A stretch of DNA of 48,771 nt from Pseudomonas sp. LS-2 (GTDB taxonomy: Bacteria > Pseudomonadota > Gammaproteobacteria > Pseudomonadales > Pseudomonadaceae), in the NCBI RefSeq assembly GCF_003605735.1, contig NZ_QXTJ01000014.1:122616-171386 (forward strand), in the 5' to 3' direction. The translations under genes were made by a program, and so were the position numbers. The notes below the pieces were generated by a model. The model was not told where the DNA came from and made no database searches. It saw only the letters and a program-made list of their open reading frames with translations. This document shows, one piece after another, positions 1-9,038 of this stretch (positions are counted from its first letter, which is position 1; every line of letters starts with the position of its first letter).

Positions 1-1475
1 GCGGCGTTGAGGGCCAGCAGGTTGGTCTGTTCGGCGACGGCCTTGATCACGTCCATGACCTTGCCGATCTTGTCGCTTTCCTGCTCCAGCACGCTCATGG
101 CGTCGGTGGAGCGAATCACCTCGCTGGCCAGCTTCTCGATCTGGGCAATCGCTTCGCCCACGACCTTGTCGCCATCACGCGCTTCGGTGTCGGCAGCGGA
201 GGCGGCAACGGATGCCTGTTCGGCATTGCGTGCGACCTCGTGAACGGTGGCCGACATTTCGTGCATGGCGGTGGCGACCTGATCGGTCTCCACTTTCTGG
301 CTGTTGACGCCGGCGCTGGTCTGTTCGGTAACGGCCGAAAGTTCTTCGGCGGCGCTGGCGATCTGCGTGACGCTGTCACGGATTCCGCCGATCAGTTCGC
401 GCAGGGTCGCGCCCATGCGCTGGATGCCCTGTTGCAGTACGCCAATTTCGTCCTTGCGGGTGACGATCAGGTCTTGGGACAGATCGCCCGAGGCGATGCG
501 ATCGACCACGGCCAGCGTTTCCTGCAGAGGGCGAGTGATCTGGCGGGTAATGAGCAGCGCCGCCAGTGCACCGAAGATGAGGGCAAGCAGGGTGCCGCCA
601 ATCTGCAAGGTACGCGCCTGATGAGTATCTTCCGCGCCAAGGGAAGTCTGAAGGTCGATCAACTGTTGGCTGAGTTTGACGATGACAGCCTGCTCGGCAG
701 TCATTTCAGCGCGCGCGGCATTGATGTTCTCGTTGGCAACCTTGAAGCCCTGGACCGAACTGCGATAGCCGATCAATGAGGCTTCCAGTTGTTTGAGGCG
801 GTCGGCTTGCGTGCCGCCGAACGTGGCGTTGAGTTGTTCCAGGCCGGCGATGGCGGCGGACAGCTGGCGCGTTGCCGCTTCTTCGGTCTTGGCCGTGACG
901 TTCCCGGTGTAGCCACGAACTTCGTAGCGCACCAGCATCACATCTTCCTTGGCCTTGATGATGGCCTGGTATTGCTCGAAGCGGCGTTCGTCAGTCGGTT
1001 CGAGCTTCATTACGTCGTCGTTGATGGCGGCGATGAGCTCGGCGGCTTTCACGGCATCCACGCCCATGTCGGCGCGTACCTTGGCGCTGGCTCTGAAGCC
1101 ATCACGCATTTTGTTCAGCGACGTTTGGTATGCATTGATCTGCTCACCCAGAGACTTGATCAGCGGCACGTTCAGGGGGTGGCTGAAGGTGGTTTGCAGG
1201 TACTGCTGCTGCGCCTTGTAGGCGTCGAGCGCGGTCTGCACGGTTTGCGCAACGGCCTCGTCACCGTTGCTGATCATGTACTGCAGGCGGGTCACGCGCA
1301 GGTCGGTGAGCTGGTTGCTCAGTTTTGCGATATCGGCAACGCGGTCGCTGCGATAGGTCATGTTGCCCAGGCTGGTCCAGCCGATGAGCGCAAGTAAGGC
1401 AGTGAAAACAAGTACCACACCGAACCCGAGGGCCAGTTTCAGATTGACGCTGATGTTCGCAAACCAGCTGTTCAT
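1..1475 (-). CDS. Methyl-accepting chemotaxis protein, McpS-like (HBM sensor), C-terminus cut by window edge
   Basis: Chemoreceptor that senses a ligand in the periplasm and signals to CheA/CheW. The visible protein starts MNSWFANISVNLKLALGFG, with one membrane helix at about residues 10-32. A long helical periplasmic region of about 250 residues follows, then a second helix (about 285-305), a HAMP segment containing ITRQITRPLQETL, and the start of the methyl-accepting signalling domain (EQTSAGVNSQKVETDQVATA). The periplasmic length and the N-terminal wording match Pseudomonas putida McpS, whose helical bimodular domain binds TCA-cycle acids; that resemblance is from memory. GGAGAA lies 7 bases before the ATG. 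About 491 codons are visible, and the hairpin tip and last helices lie beyond base 1. The ligand cannot be stated from sequence, although an acid-transport operon (tctCBA) lies in the same window. Confidence 0.93.
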   Translation of the reverse strand, partial: MNSWFANISVNLKLALGFGVVLVFTALLALIGWTSLGNMTYRSDRVADIAKLSNQLTDLRVTRLQYMISNGDEAVAQTVQTALDAYKAQQQYLQTTFSHPLNVPLIKSLGEQINAYQTSLNKMRDGFRASAKVRADMGVDAVKAAELIAAINDDVMKLEPTDERRFEQYQAIIKAKEDVMLVRYEVRGYTGNVTAKTEEAATRQLSAAIAGLEQLNATFGGTQADRLKQLEASLIGYRSSVQGFKVANENINAARAEMTAEQAVIVKLSQQLIDLQTSLGAEDTHQARTLQIGGTLLALIFGALAALLITRQITRPLQETLAVVDRIASGDLSQDLIVTRKDEIGVLQQGIQRMGATLRELIGGIRDSVTQIASAAEELSAVTEQTSAGVNSQKVETDQVATAMHEMSATVHEVARNAEQASVAASAADTEARDGDKVVGEAIAQIEKLASEVIRSTDAMSVLEQESDKIGKVMDVIKAVAEQTNLLALNA

Positions 1476-1949
1476 CTCGATTCTCCAGAATGTCTAATTT
1501 TCGCAGTCGTCAGCTGGAGGCTTGTTGTTATAGATGGCCAGCAAAACATTCAAACGTAGGAATGCATCGGCCGCGGGCGAAAATTCTGAAGAAATGTCGG
1601 AACCGTGACTGAGGTTTTTCTGACAAGCCGGGTGAGGCGGGCAGGGGAGCAGTTCTGAAGATGATGGGTAGCGACTCATCGTCACCGTTGATAGTTCGAG
1701 TATCTCGTTTCCTGGACCCGGACGGTCCGCGTCAGCAAATCGGCGGCTGTTTTTTCTGGCGTCTTGCAACGTCGGGTCTCTGCATGACTGACCAGTCACC
1801 GTCGTCAAAGACTGGCGTCAACTTTCCCGCTCTGATGTGTATCAGGGATGAAATATTTCAACTGTCGAGCAATGGCTGAACGAAATACCGTGTACTGGCT
1901 CCAGCTCCGCCAACGGTGGCGTTCTCTTAACCAGTACGGAAGTTGCGTT
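1476..1949. other. Intergenic region between divergent genes
   Basis: This 474-base stretch separates the minus-strand chemoreceptor from the plus-strand acyltransferase, so it should carry both promoters. Short reading frames exist on both strands but have no recognisable domain or ribosome site, and I treat them as noise. I see no REP element or strong terminator here. Confidence 0.5.
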
Positions 1950-3131
1950 ATGAAACCTGCTCAGCGATTTACCACACTCGACAGTTTCAGAGGTGTCTGC
2001 GCATTGTTGGTTGTGTTCTTCCATCTGCACGTCGTTGACACGTTCATCCAGCTGCCGTTCTTTCGGCGCGATGAGGTTCTCCTCAATTTCTTTTTCGTCC
2101 TGAGCGGATTTGTTCTTGCCCACACCTATGGCATGAAGCCGAGTCTTTCCTTCAAGTCCTTCTTCATTTCCCGGGTCTTCCGCCTCTACCCGCTGCACCT
2201 GGTGATGCTGACGCTTTTCATCCTGTTCGAAACGGTGCGCTGGATCGCCTACAAAAAGGGCTTCTACCTGAACAACGTGCCGTTCACCGGGCTGTTCGCG
2301 CCGCAGGAGATCCTGCCTAACCTGTTCCTGGTGCAGGCGTGGACGACGCTCACCGAAACCATGTCGTTCAACTATCCGTCCTGGACCATCAGCATCGAGT
2401 TCTACATCTACATGCTGTTCGGCGGGCTGTGCATGCTGTCCATGCGCAACCGCTTCCTGGCGTTCGCGGCAATTTCGCTGGTGGCGTTCGTGCTGATTTT
2501 TTCGGGGAACGAGCCGCTCGTCGAGCGTGCGATGCTTGGCCTGTCGTGCTTCTTCGCCGGCAACATCACTTATGTCGTGTACCTGCTGATTCGCGACAAG
2601 TTCGTGCCAAGGCTGTGGCTGATGACCGTGCTCGAGTGCGCGATGATGTACGCCACTTACTGGATCGTGATGAACGACTTCGACTATCGCTCGCCGTTTG
2701 GCAGCCTGACGTTCTGCGGCCTGGTGCTGTTGTTCGCGTTCGAGGGCGGGCTGGTGTCGGTGTTGCTCAAGACCAGCGTGTTCGTCTTGCTCGGGAAACT
2801 GTCGTACTCGATCTACATGACCCATGCGGCAGTACTGTTCTGTCTGGTGACACTGTTCATCGTGGCGCAGAAGATCACGGGTATCGAGCTGGCGCCAATG
2901 GTCGACGGCCAGCGGTTCATGGACACCGGGTCAATGCTGGCCAACAACATCTTCGTCGTGGCAGTGGCTGTGTCTTGCGTGGTCGTGGCAGCGTTCGCCC
3001 ACAAATACATAGAGATGAAAGGCTACGAACTGGGCAAGCGTTTCGTAGGCCGCGCGGGCAAAGCCAAAACGCCGGCGCAAAAGCCGGACTCGGTACCCGC
3101 GATGAAGCCGCAAATCGATCGTGTGGCCTGA
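1950..3131 (+). CDS. Acyltransferase 3 family membrane protein (OafA/YrhL-like)
   Basis: Integral membrane O-acyltransferase of the type that acetylates or succinylates surface sugars. From the chosen ATG the protein is about 393 aa and opens with the family signature DSFRGVCALLVVFFHLHV, which includes the conserved Arg and His near the first helix. About ten hydrophobic helices follow, then a basic, proline-rich cytoplasmic tail. The frame is open upstream to 1848, but the ATG at 1950 (MKPAQRFTTLDSFRGV) fits the family start. No glycan-synthesis genes sit beside it, so the acceptor is unknown. It ends just before a REP element. Confidence 0.85.
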   Translation: MKPAQRFTTLDSFRGVCALLVVFFHLHVVDTFIQLPFFRRDEVLLNFFFVLSGFVLAHTYGMKPSLSFKSFFISRVFRLYPLHLVMLTLFILFETVRWIAYKKGFYLNNVPFTGLFAPQEILPNLFLVQAWTTLTETMSFNYPSWTISIEFYIYMLFGGLCMLSMRNRFLAFAAISLVAFVLIFSGNEPLVERAMLGLSCFFAGNITYVVYLLIRDKFVPRLWLMTVLECAMMYATYWIVMNDFDYRSPFGSLTFCGLVLLFAFEGGLVSVLLKTSVFVLLGKLSYSIYMTHAAVLFCLVTLFIVAQKITGIELAPMVDGQRFMDTGSMLANNIFVVAVAVSCVVVAAFAHKYIEMKGYELGKRFVGRAGKAKTPAQKPDSVPAMKPQIDRVA

Positions 3132-3134
3132 CTC

Positions 3135-3157
3135 GTAGCAGTCCGGCTTGCCGGCGG
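3135..3157 (+). repeat. Single REP element, family A
   Basis: One copy of the short palindromic sequence GTAGCAGTCCGGCTTGCCGG plus CGG, just after the acyltransferase stop. There is no inverted partner nearby, so this is a solo REP rather than a REPIN. Confidence 0.85.
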
Positions 3158-3206
3158 CAGAGTCCTTGAAGTCGGTGCGTTGGCAAACAATGTTGTTACG
3201 GTTGCG

Positions 3207-4463
3207 TCAGGCGTGGCGCAACCACTCCACCATCCCCAATCCGGCGGCGCGGCCACTGGCGAAACAGCCAGTGAGTAGGTAGCCGCCGGTGGGCGCTTCC
3301 CAGTCGAGCATCTCTCCGGCGCAGAACACACCCGGCGCCAGGTTGAGCATCAATCGCTGGTCCATGGCTTCGAAGGCGACACCGCCCGCGGTGCTGATCG
3401 CTTCATCCATCGGGCGCGGTCTGATCAGCGTAAGCTTCAACCCCTTCACGGCATGGGCCAGCAGCGCCGGATCGGCAAACGATGCCGCTGGCACCACTTC
3501 GCGCAGTAACGCGGCCTTCACGCCATCGATCCCCAACTGATTGTGCAGGTGTTTGGCGACCGAGCGCGAACCGCGGGGTTTGCTCAGGGCCTTCTGAACA
3601 TCCACCAGGCTTTTGCCCGGCAGCAGATCAATCTCCACCGTGGCCGAGCCTTGCAGGTTGATCGTTTCTCGAATCTGCGCCGAGAGCGCATAGATCAGAC
3701 TGCCTTCCAGGCCCGTGTGGGTCAGCACGCATTCGCCCAAGCGCAGGGGTAGCCCCGCCAGGCCCATGGCGATGTTTTTCAGCGGCGCACCGGCAAATTT
3801 GCTGCGCAGCAATACACTCCATGATGAAACTTCAAACCCGCAATTGGCTGCCTGCAACCGCGTAATCTTCACGCCACGCCGTTCGAGCATGGGCACCCAC
3901 GCGCCATCGGAACCCAGACGCGCCCAACTCGCGCCGCCCAATGCCAGCAACGTCGCGGCCGGACGGATTGCCAGTTCTCCCTCGGCATTGGCGATGCGCA
4001 GGCTGTCGTCGGCATTCCAGCCCAGCCAGCGATGGCGGGTGTGGATAACGACACCGCCATCACGCAGGCGCTTGAGCCAGGCACGCAACAGAGGCGCGGC
4101 TTTCATGTCGGTGGGAAACACCCGGCCAGAACTGCCGACGAAGGTCTGAATGCCCAATCCGTGAATCCACTCGCACAGCGCCTCGGCGCCGAAACTGCGC
4201 AGCAGCGGGGCGATCATCGGCGCACGCCCGGCGTAGCGTGAAAGAAACGCGGGGTAGGCTTCGGAATGAGTGATGTTCATCCCGCCCACGCCCGCCAGCA
4301 GAAACTTGCGTCCCACCGATGGCATGGCATCGTAGAGATCGACTTTGAAACCCGCCTGGCTCAGCACTTCGGCAGCCATCAGCCCGGCCGGGCCACCGCC
4401 GATGATGGCGACGGATTGTGCGGAGCAGGGTGTGTCTGAGGTCATGGGCACGCTTGGAATCAT
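3207..4463 (-). CDS. FAD-dependent oxidoreductase, HI0933/BaiN-like flavoprotein (TIGR03862 type)
   Basis: Cytoplasmic flavoprotein of unknown substrate. The N-terminal Rossmann motif VAIIGGGPAGLMAAE (about residues 17-31) binds FAD. The family segment VGRKFLLAGVGGMNIT follows, and near the C-terminus comes the FAD-closing motif GVFCAGEMLDWEAPTGGYLL. At 418 aa it is the usual length for the family. Neither possible start (ATG at 4463 or 4445) has a convincing ribosome site. The 240 bases upstream, before the deacetylase-like gene, hold no gene. Family members are usually annotated as putative NAD(P)/FAD oxidoreductases; the reaction cannot be given from sequence. Confidence 0.88.
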   Translation of the reverse strand: MIPSVPMTSDTPCSAQSVAIIGGGPAGLMAAEVLSQAGFKVDLYDAMPSVGRKFLLAGVGGMNITHSEAYPAFLSRYAGRAPMIAPLLRSFGAEALCEWIHGLGIQTFVGSSGRVFPTDMKAAPLLRAWLKRLRDGGVVIHTRHRWLGWNADDSLRIANAEGELAIRPAATLLALGGASWARLGSDGAWVPMLERRGVKITRLQAANCGFEVSSWSVLLRSKFAGAPLKNIAMGLAGLPLRLGECVLTHTGLEGSLIYALSAQIRETINLQGSATVEIDLLPGKSLVDVQKALSKPRGSRSVAKHLHNQLGIDGVKAALLREVVPAASFADPALLAHAVKGLKLTLIRPRPMDEAISTAGGVAFEAMDQRLMLNLAPGVFCAGEMLDWEAPTGGYLLTGCFASGRAAGLGMVEWLRHA

Positions 4464-4703
4464 TAAGGTGGGGCGCGCATTCTACCCGAGGCTCATGGCA
4501 AACGAACGGCCTGTGGAAAACTATTGAGCAAAAAACGTACAGTGCTCGCAAAGCCTTGCGCCATATGGCGTCTGCAGCGTTGCACGCAGGTTATCCACAG
4601 GCGGTTCCACAGTGGATGTGGGTAACTGGCGGTCCGATACACTCGCTTATGGCCGGAGCAGGTCTCCCACGGCCTACGGTCGGAATCTACAACGCGGGTT
4701 CGT

Positions 4704-5621
4704 CTACAACCCTTCTGAAACCCAAACCCGCTGCGCGCTGTGATGCAGAATGCCGTGGCGGCGCGCCAGCGCTTCGCGATCCTTGCTGTAGCCACCCCCG
4801 ATCACGCCCATCACCGGAATGTCTCGCCCCAGGCAGTGGCGCATCACGGCTTCATCCCGTCGGGCCACGCCTTCGTCAGTCAATTGCAGGTAACCCAGCG
4901 CGTCATCCTTGTGGACATCGACCCCCGCGTCGTACAGCACCAGGTCAGGCCGATACAGCGGCAGCAGGTAATTGAGCGTGTCATCGACTACTTTCAGGTA
5001 ATCATCGTCACCCATGCCCATCGGCAGCGGAATGTCCCAGTCGCTCTGGGCCTTGCGCGCGGGGAAGTTTTTTTCGCAGTGCAGCGATACGGTGATCGCG
5101 TCTTCCGTGTGTTCGAGAATGCGCGCGGTGCCGTCGCCCTGGTGGACATCGCAGTCGAAGATCAGCACCCGGTCGACACGACCGCTTTGCAGCAGGTAAT
5201 GGCTGATGATGGCCAGGTCGTTGAAGATGCAGAAACCGGCCGGATAATCGTAATGCGCGTGATGGGTACCGCCTGCGAGGTGGCAGGCCAGACCATGCAG
5301 CAACGCCTTCTCGGCGGTCAGCAACGAACCCCCTACCGCGCGTACCGTGCGTCGGGCCAGATCTTCGCTCCACGGCAGGCCAAGCCGGCGCTGATCCTCG
5401 CGGGAAAGGTCTCCGTCCATGTACCGGCGGATATACGAAGGTTCATGGGCAAGCGCGAGAATATCGTCGGGGCAGACCTGTGGGCGGAATAACTGAGCAT
5501 CCGTGGTCAGTCCGCTGTCGATAAGGTGGTCGCGTAGCAGGCGGAACTTGTCCATGGGAAAGCGATGATCGGGCGGAAACGCCGGGCTGTAGTCTTCGTG
5601 GTAAATCAGGGGCAGGGACAT
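4704..5621 (-). CDS. Histone deacetylase superfamily amidohydrolase
   Basis: Zinc-dependent deacetylase of the arginase/deacetylase fold, 305 aa. Bacterial members remove acetyl groups from small amides, polyamines or proteins. All active-site blocks are present in order: the His-His charge relay in GGTHHAHYDYPAGFCIFNDL (about 117-136), the zinc ligands in DCDVHQGDGTA and DAGVDVHKDDALGYL, and the transition-state tyrosine in GVIGGGYS. It is therefore expected to be active. It lies between the flavoprotein gene and the divergent acetyltransferase gene. Similarity to acetoin-utilisation AcuC proteins exists, but no acetoin genes are nearby, so the substrate is open. Confidence 0.92.
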   Translation of the reverse strand: MSLPLIYHEDYSPAFPPDHRFPMDKFRLLRDHLIDSGLTTDAQLFRPQVCPDDILALAHEPSYIRRYMDGDLSREDQRRLGLPWSEDLARRTVRAVGGSLLTAEKALLHGLACHLAGGTHHAHYDYPAGFCIFNDLAIISHYLLQSGRVDRVLIFDCDVHQGDGTARILEHTEDAITVSLHCEKNFPARKAQSDWDIPLPMGMGDDDYLKVVDDTLNYLLPLYRPDLVLYDAGVDVHKDDALGYLQLTDEGVARRDEAVMRHCLGRDIPVMGVIGGGYSKDREALARRHGILHHSAQRVWVSEGL

Positions 5622-5747
5622 AGTGCGTACGCGTCGGTTTCGAAGGGGAATCTTGCCAGTTATGGTTGCTACCGCACAGCCATTTGGCGAAGTGCGGGAT
5701 TGCTACACTGGCGGGCAATGTGAGGGGCGGGGCAGGGGAGATGTTCT

Positions 5748-6311
5748 ATGGAGCCGATACTTGAGCTCAGCAGCGCACGCTTGTTGATGCGTCAATGGCG
5801 CGATGATGACTTGCCGGCATTTGCGCAGATGTGTGCCGACCCGCACGTGATGCGATATTTTCCGAAGCCGCTGACACGGCTGGAGAGCGCCAAGATGATC
5901 GGACGCGTGCGCGGCCATTTCGCCGAATACGGTTTCGGTCTGTGGGCGCTTGAACGCAAGGACACCGGCGAGTTCATCGGTTTCACCGGGTTGAATGTGG
6001 TGGGTTTCGACGCCGGGTTCACGCCGGCAGTTGAAATCGGCTGGCGCCTGGCCCGCGAGCATTGGGGGCTGGGCTATGCCAGCGAAGCGGCCTGGACCGT
6101 GCTTGGCTGCGGCTTCGAGCACGTCGAACTTCAGGAGATCGTGTCCTTCACCGCTGTTTGCAATCTGCCGTCGCAGAAGGTGATGCAGGCCATTGGCATG
6201 CAGCACGTCTCGTCAGAAGATTTCGATCATCCCAACCTTCCCGAAGACCACCCGTTGAGGCCGCATGTGCTGTACCGCATCAACCGTCAACAGTGGCTCG
6301 CGACCCTCTGA
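5748..6311 (+). CDS. GNAT family N-acetyltransferase (RimJ/RimL type)
   Basis: Acetyl-CoA dependent N-acetyltransferase of 187 aa. The N-terminal SARLLMRQWRDDDLPAFA and the acetyl-CoA loop region GWRLAREHWGLGYASEA (about residues 98-114) are typical of the RimJ/RimL branch, which acetylates protein N-termini or small amines. GGGGAG precedes the ATG at a good distance. The acceptor cannot be predicted. It is divergent from the deacetylase-like gene; whether the two are functionally linked is speculation. Confidence 0.88.
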   Translation: MEPILELSSARLLMRQWRDDDLPAFAQMCADPHVMRYFPKPLTRLESAKMIGRVRGHFAEYGFGLWALERKDTGEFIGFTGLNVVGFDAGFTPAVEIGWRLAREHWGLGYASEAAWTVLGCGFEHVELQEIVSFTAVCNLPSQKVMQAIGMQHVSSEDFDHPNLPEDHPLRPHVLYRINRQQWLATL

Positions 6312-6421
6312 ATGGGGGAATCGGCTGGCAAACATCTGTATCATCTCGCCCAACCCCCCATGTTTGCGGCCGTTCGGCGCCCGTGGCTGGATTTGTGTGA
6401 TGACTGTGTGAGGAACCCCGA

Positions 6422-7291
6422 ATGAGCCATGTGCTGGATGATCTGGTGTCGCTGTTGAGCCTGGAGCCAATCGAAGAAAACCTCTTCCGTGGACGCAGCC
6501 AGGACCTTGGCTTCCGCCAGCTGTTTGGGGGGCAAGTGTTGGGGCAATCGCTGTCGGCGGCGAGCAAGACCGTTGAAGACGAGCGTCATGTGCACTCACT
6601 GCACGGTTACTTCCTGCGGCCTGGCGATGCGCATCTGCCGGTGGTCTATCAGGTCGACCGCGTGCGCGACGGCGGCAGTTTCAGCACCCGTCGCGTCACC
6701 GCCATTCAGAAGGGCCACCCGATCTTCACCTGCAGCGCGTCGTTCCAGTACGACGAAGAAGGCTTCGAGCATCAGAGCCAGATGCCGCAAGTGGTCGGTC
6801 CGGAAAACCTGCCGTCCGAACTTGAACTGATGCGCCAGCGCGAACACTTGATCCCCGCGCATATGAAAGACAAGTTGCTGTGCCCGAAACCGATCGAGTT
6901 TCGCCCGGTCACCGAATCCGACCCCTACAACCCCAAGCCAACCGACCCTGTGAAGTACGTCTGGTTTCGCGCCGACGGCACACTGCCGGACATCCCCGCG
7001 CTTCATAAATACATGCTCGCCTACGCCTCGGACTTCAATTTGCTGACCACCTCGTTGCTGCCTCACGGCAAGACGGTCTGGCAGAAAGACATGCAGATCG
7101 CCAGCCTCGATCATTCGTTGTGGTTTCACGGCGAACTGCGGGCCGATGACTGGCTGCTCTACGCGATGGACAGCCCTTGGGCCGGTAACTCTCGGGGCTT
7201 CTCCCGTGGCAGCGTGTACAACCGGGCGGGCAAGCTCGTGGCGTCGGTCAGCCAGGAAGGGTTGATCCGGCATCGCAAGGACTGGGCATGA
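6422..7291 (+). CDS. tesB: Acyl-CoA thioesterase II
   Basis: Double-hotdog thioesterase that hydrolyses medium and long acyl-CoA to free acid and CoA in the cytoplasm. At 289 aa it is close to E. coli TesB (286 aa). Visible family blocks are the N-terminal GRSQDLGFRQLFGGQVLGQS, HSLHGYFLRPGD, the Asp of ASLDHSLWFH and the C-terminal GSVYNRAGKLVASVSQEGL with the catalytic Gln. GTGAGGAA lies just before the ATG. The last codons overlap the next gene by four bases (ATGA), so tesB and the HAD phosphatase gene are co-translated. Confidence 0.96.
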   Translation: MSHVLDDLVSLLSLEPIEENLFRGRSQDLGFRQLFGGQVLGQSLSAASKTVEDERHVHSLHGYFLRPGDAHLPVVYQVDRVRDGGSFSTRRVTAIQKGHPIFTCSASFQYDEEGFEHQSQMPQVVGPENLPSELELMRQREHLIPAHMKDKLLCPKPIEFRPVTESDPYNPKPTDPVKYVWFRADGTLPDIPALHKYMLAYASDFNLLTTSLLPHGKTVWQKDMQIASLDHSLWFHGELRADDWLLYAMDSPWAGNSRGFSRGSVYNRAGKLVASVSQEGLIRHRKDWA

Positions 7292-7887
7292 GCCTGTCGC
7301 AGATGCGTCACTGGGTGTTCGACATGGACGGCACCCTGACCATCGCGGTGCATGATTTCCCCGCCATCAAACGCGCGCTGAGCATTCCCCAAGAGGACGA
7401 CATCCTCACGCATCTCGCCGCCTTGCCTGCCGATGTCGCTGCGGCCAAGCACGCCTGGTTACTGGAGCACGAGCGCGAACTGGCCGTGGCGTCGAAGCCT
7501 GCCCTCGGCGCGGTCGAACTGGTGCGCGAATTGGCCGGACGCGGCTATCGATTGGGGATCCTCACTCGCAACGCCCGTGAGTTGGCGCATGTGACGCTGG
7601 AAGCCATCGGCGTCGCCGACTGTTTCGATGTGGACGATGTGCTGGGGCGCGACGAGGCACCGCCAAAGCCCGATCCCGGTGGCCTGCTGAAACTCGCCAA
7701 AGCCTGGAATGTCGAGCCTGCGCAGATGGTGATGGTCGGCGACTACCAGTTCGATCTCGCCTGCGGCAAGGCTGCGGGAACGCATACCGTGCTGGTCAAC
7801 CTCCCGGAAAACCCGTGGCCGGAGCTGACCGATTGGCATGCCAATGATTGCGTGGCGTTGCGGGGGATGCTGCAGGAAAACCCTTAG
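7288..7887 (+). CDS. HAD superfamily phosphatase (Gph-like)
   Basis: Haloacid-dehalogenase-like hydrolase of 199 aa. The catalytic DMDGT is at about residue 12, followed by the second motif LTRN, the Lys of PPKPDP and the acidic motif GDYQFDLACG. The cap is short and helical (subfamily IA), like phosphoglycolate phosphatases. The ATG overlaps the tesB stop, which suggests coupling to acyl-CoA turnover, but the substrate is not predictable. It is followed directly by a REPIN. Confidence 0.9.
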   Translation: MSLSQMRHWVFDMDGTLTIAVHDFPAIKRALSIPQEDDILTHLAALPADVAAAKHAWLLEHERELAVASKPALGAVELVRELAGRGYRLGILTRNARELAHVTLEAIGVADCFDVDDVLGRDEAPPKPDPGGLLKLAKAWNVEPAQMVMVGDYQFDLACGKAAGTHTVLVNLPENPWPELTDWHANDCVALRGMLQENP

Positions 7888-7913
7888 GTCTGATTCCACC
7901 CGGCATCATTTCT

Positions 7914-7979
7914 GTAGCAGCACGGCTTGCCGGCGGTGGCTTTCTTGAAATCGCTACCGCCGGCAAGCCGGACTGCTAC
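7914..7979. repeat. REPIN, family A (two inverted REPs)
   Basis: Two copies of the GTAGCAG...CGGCTTGCCGGCGG unit face each other across a spacer of about 20 bases, forming a potential long hairpin. It lies between the convergent HAD phosphatase and secreted hydrolase genes and could act as a shared mRNA 3' stabiliser or terminator-like structure. Confidence 0.93.
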
Positions 7980-8044
7980 CGCAGTCGGCGGTGGGCGAAA
8001 TTGATGCCGTGCTGCTACAGAAACTGGCTGATCCACTCCGTGAA

Positions 8045-9034
8045 TCAATTCCCCTTAAACAACGCGGTCTGCCCCTCTGGCGAGGTAAACATCCCGTCGC
8101 CGTTGTGACCGACACCCTTCACCTCAACCAGACGCTGGTTCAAACCTTCAGGATGGCGCTTGCTCAGGTAGTCGAAGTAATTGTGCCCGCGAGCCATGCG
8201 GTTCGGCCCTTGTGCCTCTGCACCGCAATCCTTGTCCAGCGCCGGGTGGTTCGGGTCAGTGTCCAGTTCGCCCAGCATGTAAGTGATGTCACGCTTCACA
8301 TACGCGGCTTCCAGTTCAGCCGGGGTGTCTTTGCCCGCATAAGCCGGCAATTTGTTCAGACCGTATTTCCAGGTGTCGAAAGCAGGGCAGGTCGCAGCCG
8401 TCACCGGCGTCGGGCGAGTGGCATCGAAATACGCATAAGACGACGGGTTGGCGATCACGTAACGCAGCTTGATGCCTTCCTTTTTCAGCAGCGCATCTTC
8501 CTTGCCACCAATCATCGCGTAGCGCTGCACCACCTGCGCGCCACCGGAGTGCCCGGCGATCACGATTTCCTTCAAGTTCGGGAACAGCTTGCTGTCGCTC
8601 AGACGCTTGAGAATATGGTCGATGACCACGAACGAACTGATCGGCTTGGCCCCCAGGGACTTATCGCCTGCCATCCAGTCATTGCCATGCCAGCGCAGAA
8701 TGGTTTCCGGCAAATGGTGCGCGGTGATGTCTTTCTCGTCGAGGAACTGCGGCGCAATCAGCAGGGTTTTCGACCGCTGCTTGGACTGGTTGGCCGCACG
8801 TTCGACGCTGCGCAGATACGTCTGCGCATTGCGCAGGCGACCGTGAAAAACGATGACCACCCGCTGGATCTGCGGGTTGGGATGTACCCAACTCTGGCTC
8901 AGGCCCAGCGTGGCCTGGGACGTTCCGTTGATCAGCAGCCGGTCGGGGCTGATGGATTTGACCGCCTGATCCGCAGCATGAGCCGTAACGCTCATCAGGG
9001 TGCCCAACAACAGGATCGAAAGCGGTTTCATCAT
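8045..9034 (-). CDS. Secreted or periplasmic alpha/beta hydrolase
   Basis: Serine hydrolase of about 329 aa with an N-terminal signal peptide (MMKPLSILLLGTLMSVTAHA, cleavage after AHA). The nucleophile elbow is GHSGGAQ in IVIAGHSGGAQVVQRYAMIG; the Asp in DTDPNH and the His in GVGHNGDG are likely catalytic partners. I chose the ATG pair at 9034/9031 because the signal peptide starts there. The frame is open up to 9187, but that overlaps the upstream gene. The gene begins four bases after the stop of the metallopeptidase gene, so the two form an operon. The substrate is unknown. Confidence 0.82.
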   Translation of the reverse strand: MMKPLSILLLGTLMSVTAHAADQAVKSISPDRLLINGTSQATLGLSQSWVHPNPQIQRVVIVFHGRLRNAQTYLRSVERAANQSKQRSKTLLIAPQFLDEKDITAHHLPETILRWHGNDWMAGDKSLGAKPISSFVVIDHILKRLSDSKLFPNLKEIVIAGHSGGAQVVQRYAMIGGKEDALLKKEGIKLRYVIANPSSYAYFDATRPTPVTAATCPAFDTWKYGLNKLPAYAGKDTPAELEAAYVKRDITYMLGELDTDPNHPALDKDCGAEAQGPNRMARGHNYFDYLSKRHPEGLNQRLVEVKGVGHNGDGMFTSPEGQTALFKGN

Positions 9035-9038
9035 GTGA

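Noticed and set aside
1494..1808. Minus-strand 104-aa open frame upstream of the chemoreceptor
   Set aside because: Low-complexity, no recognisable domain, no ribosome site, and it occupies the promoter region of two divergent genes.
1842..2825. Long minus-strand frame (327 aa) opposite the acyltransferase
   Set aside because: Rich in Arg, Gln, His and Glu, as expected for antisense of a GC-rich gene; the plus strand has clear family motifs.
7914..7979. REPIN considered as a rho-independent terminator
   Set aside because: Strong inverted repeat but no T-run on either strand, and the same unit recurs across the window, so it is a repeat element first.
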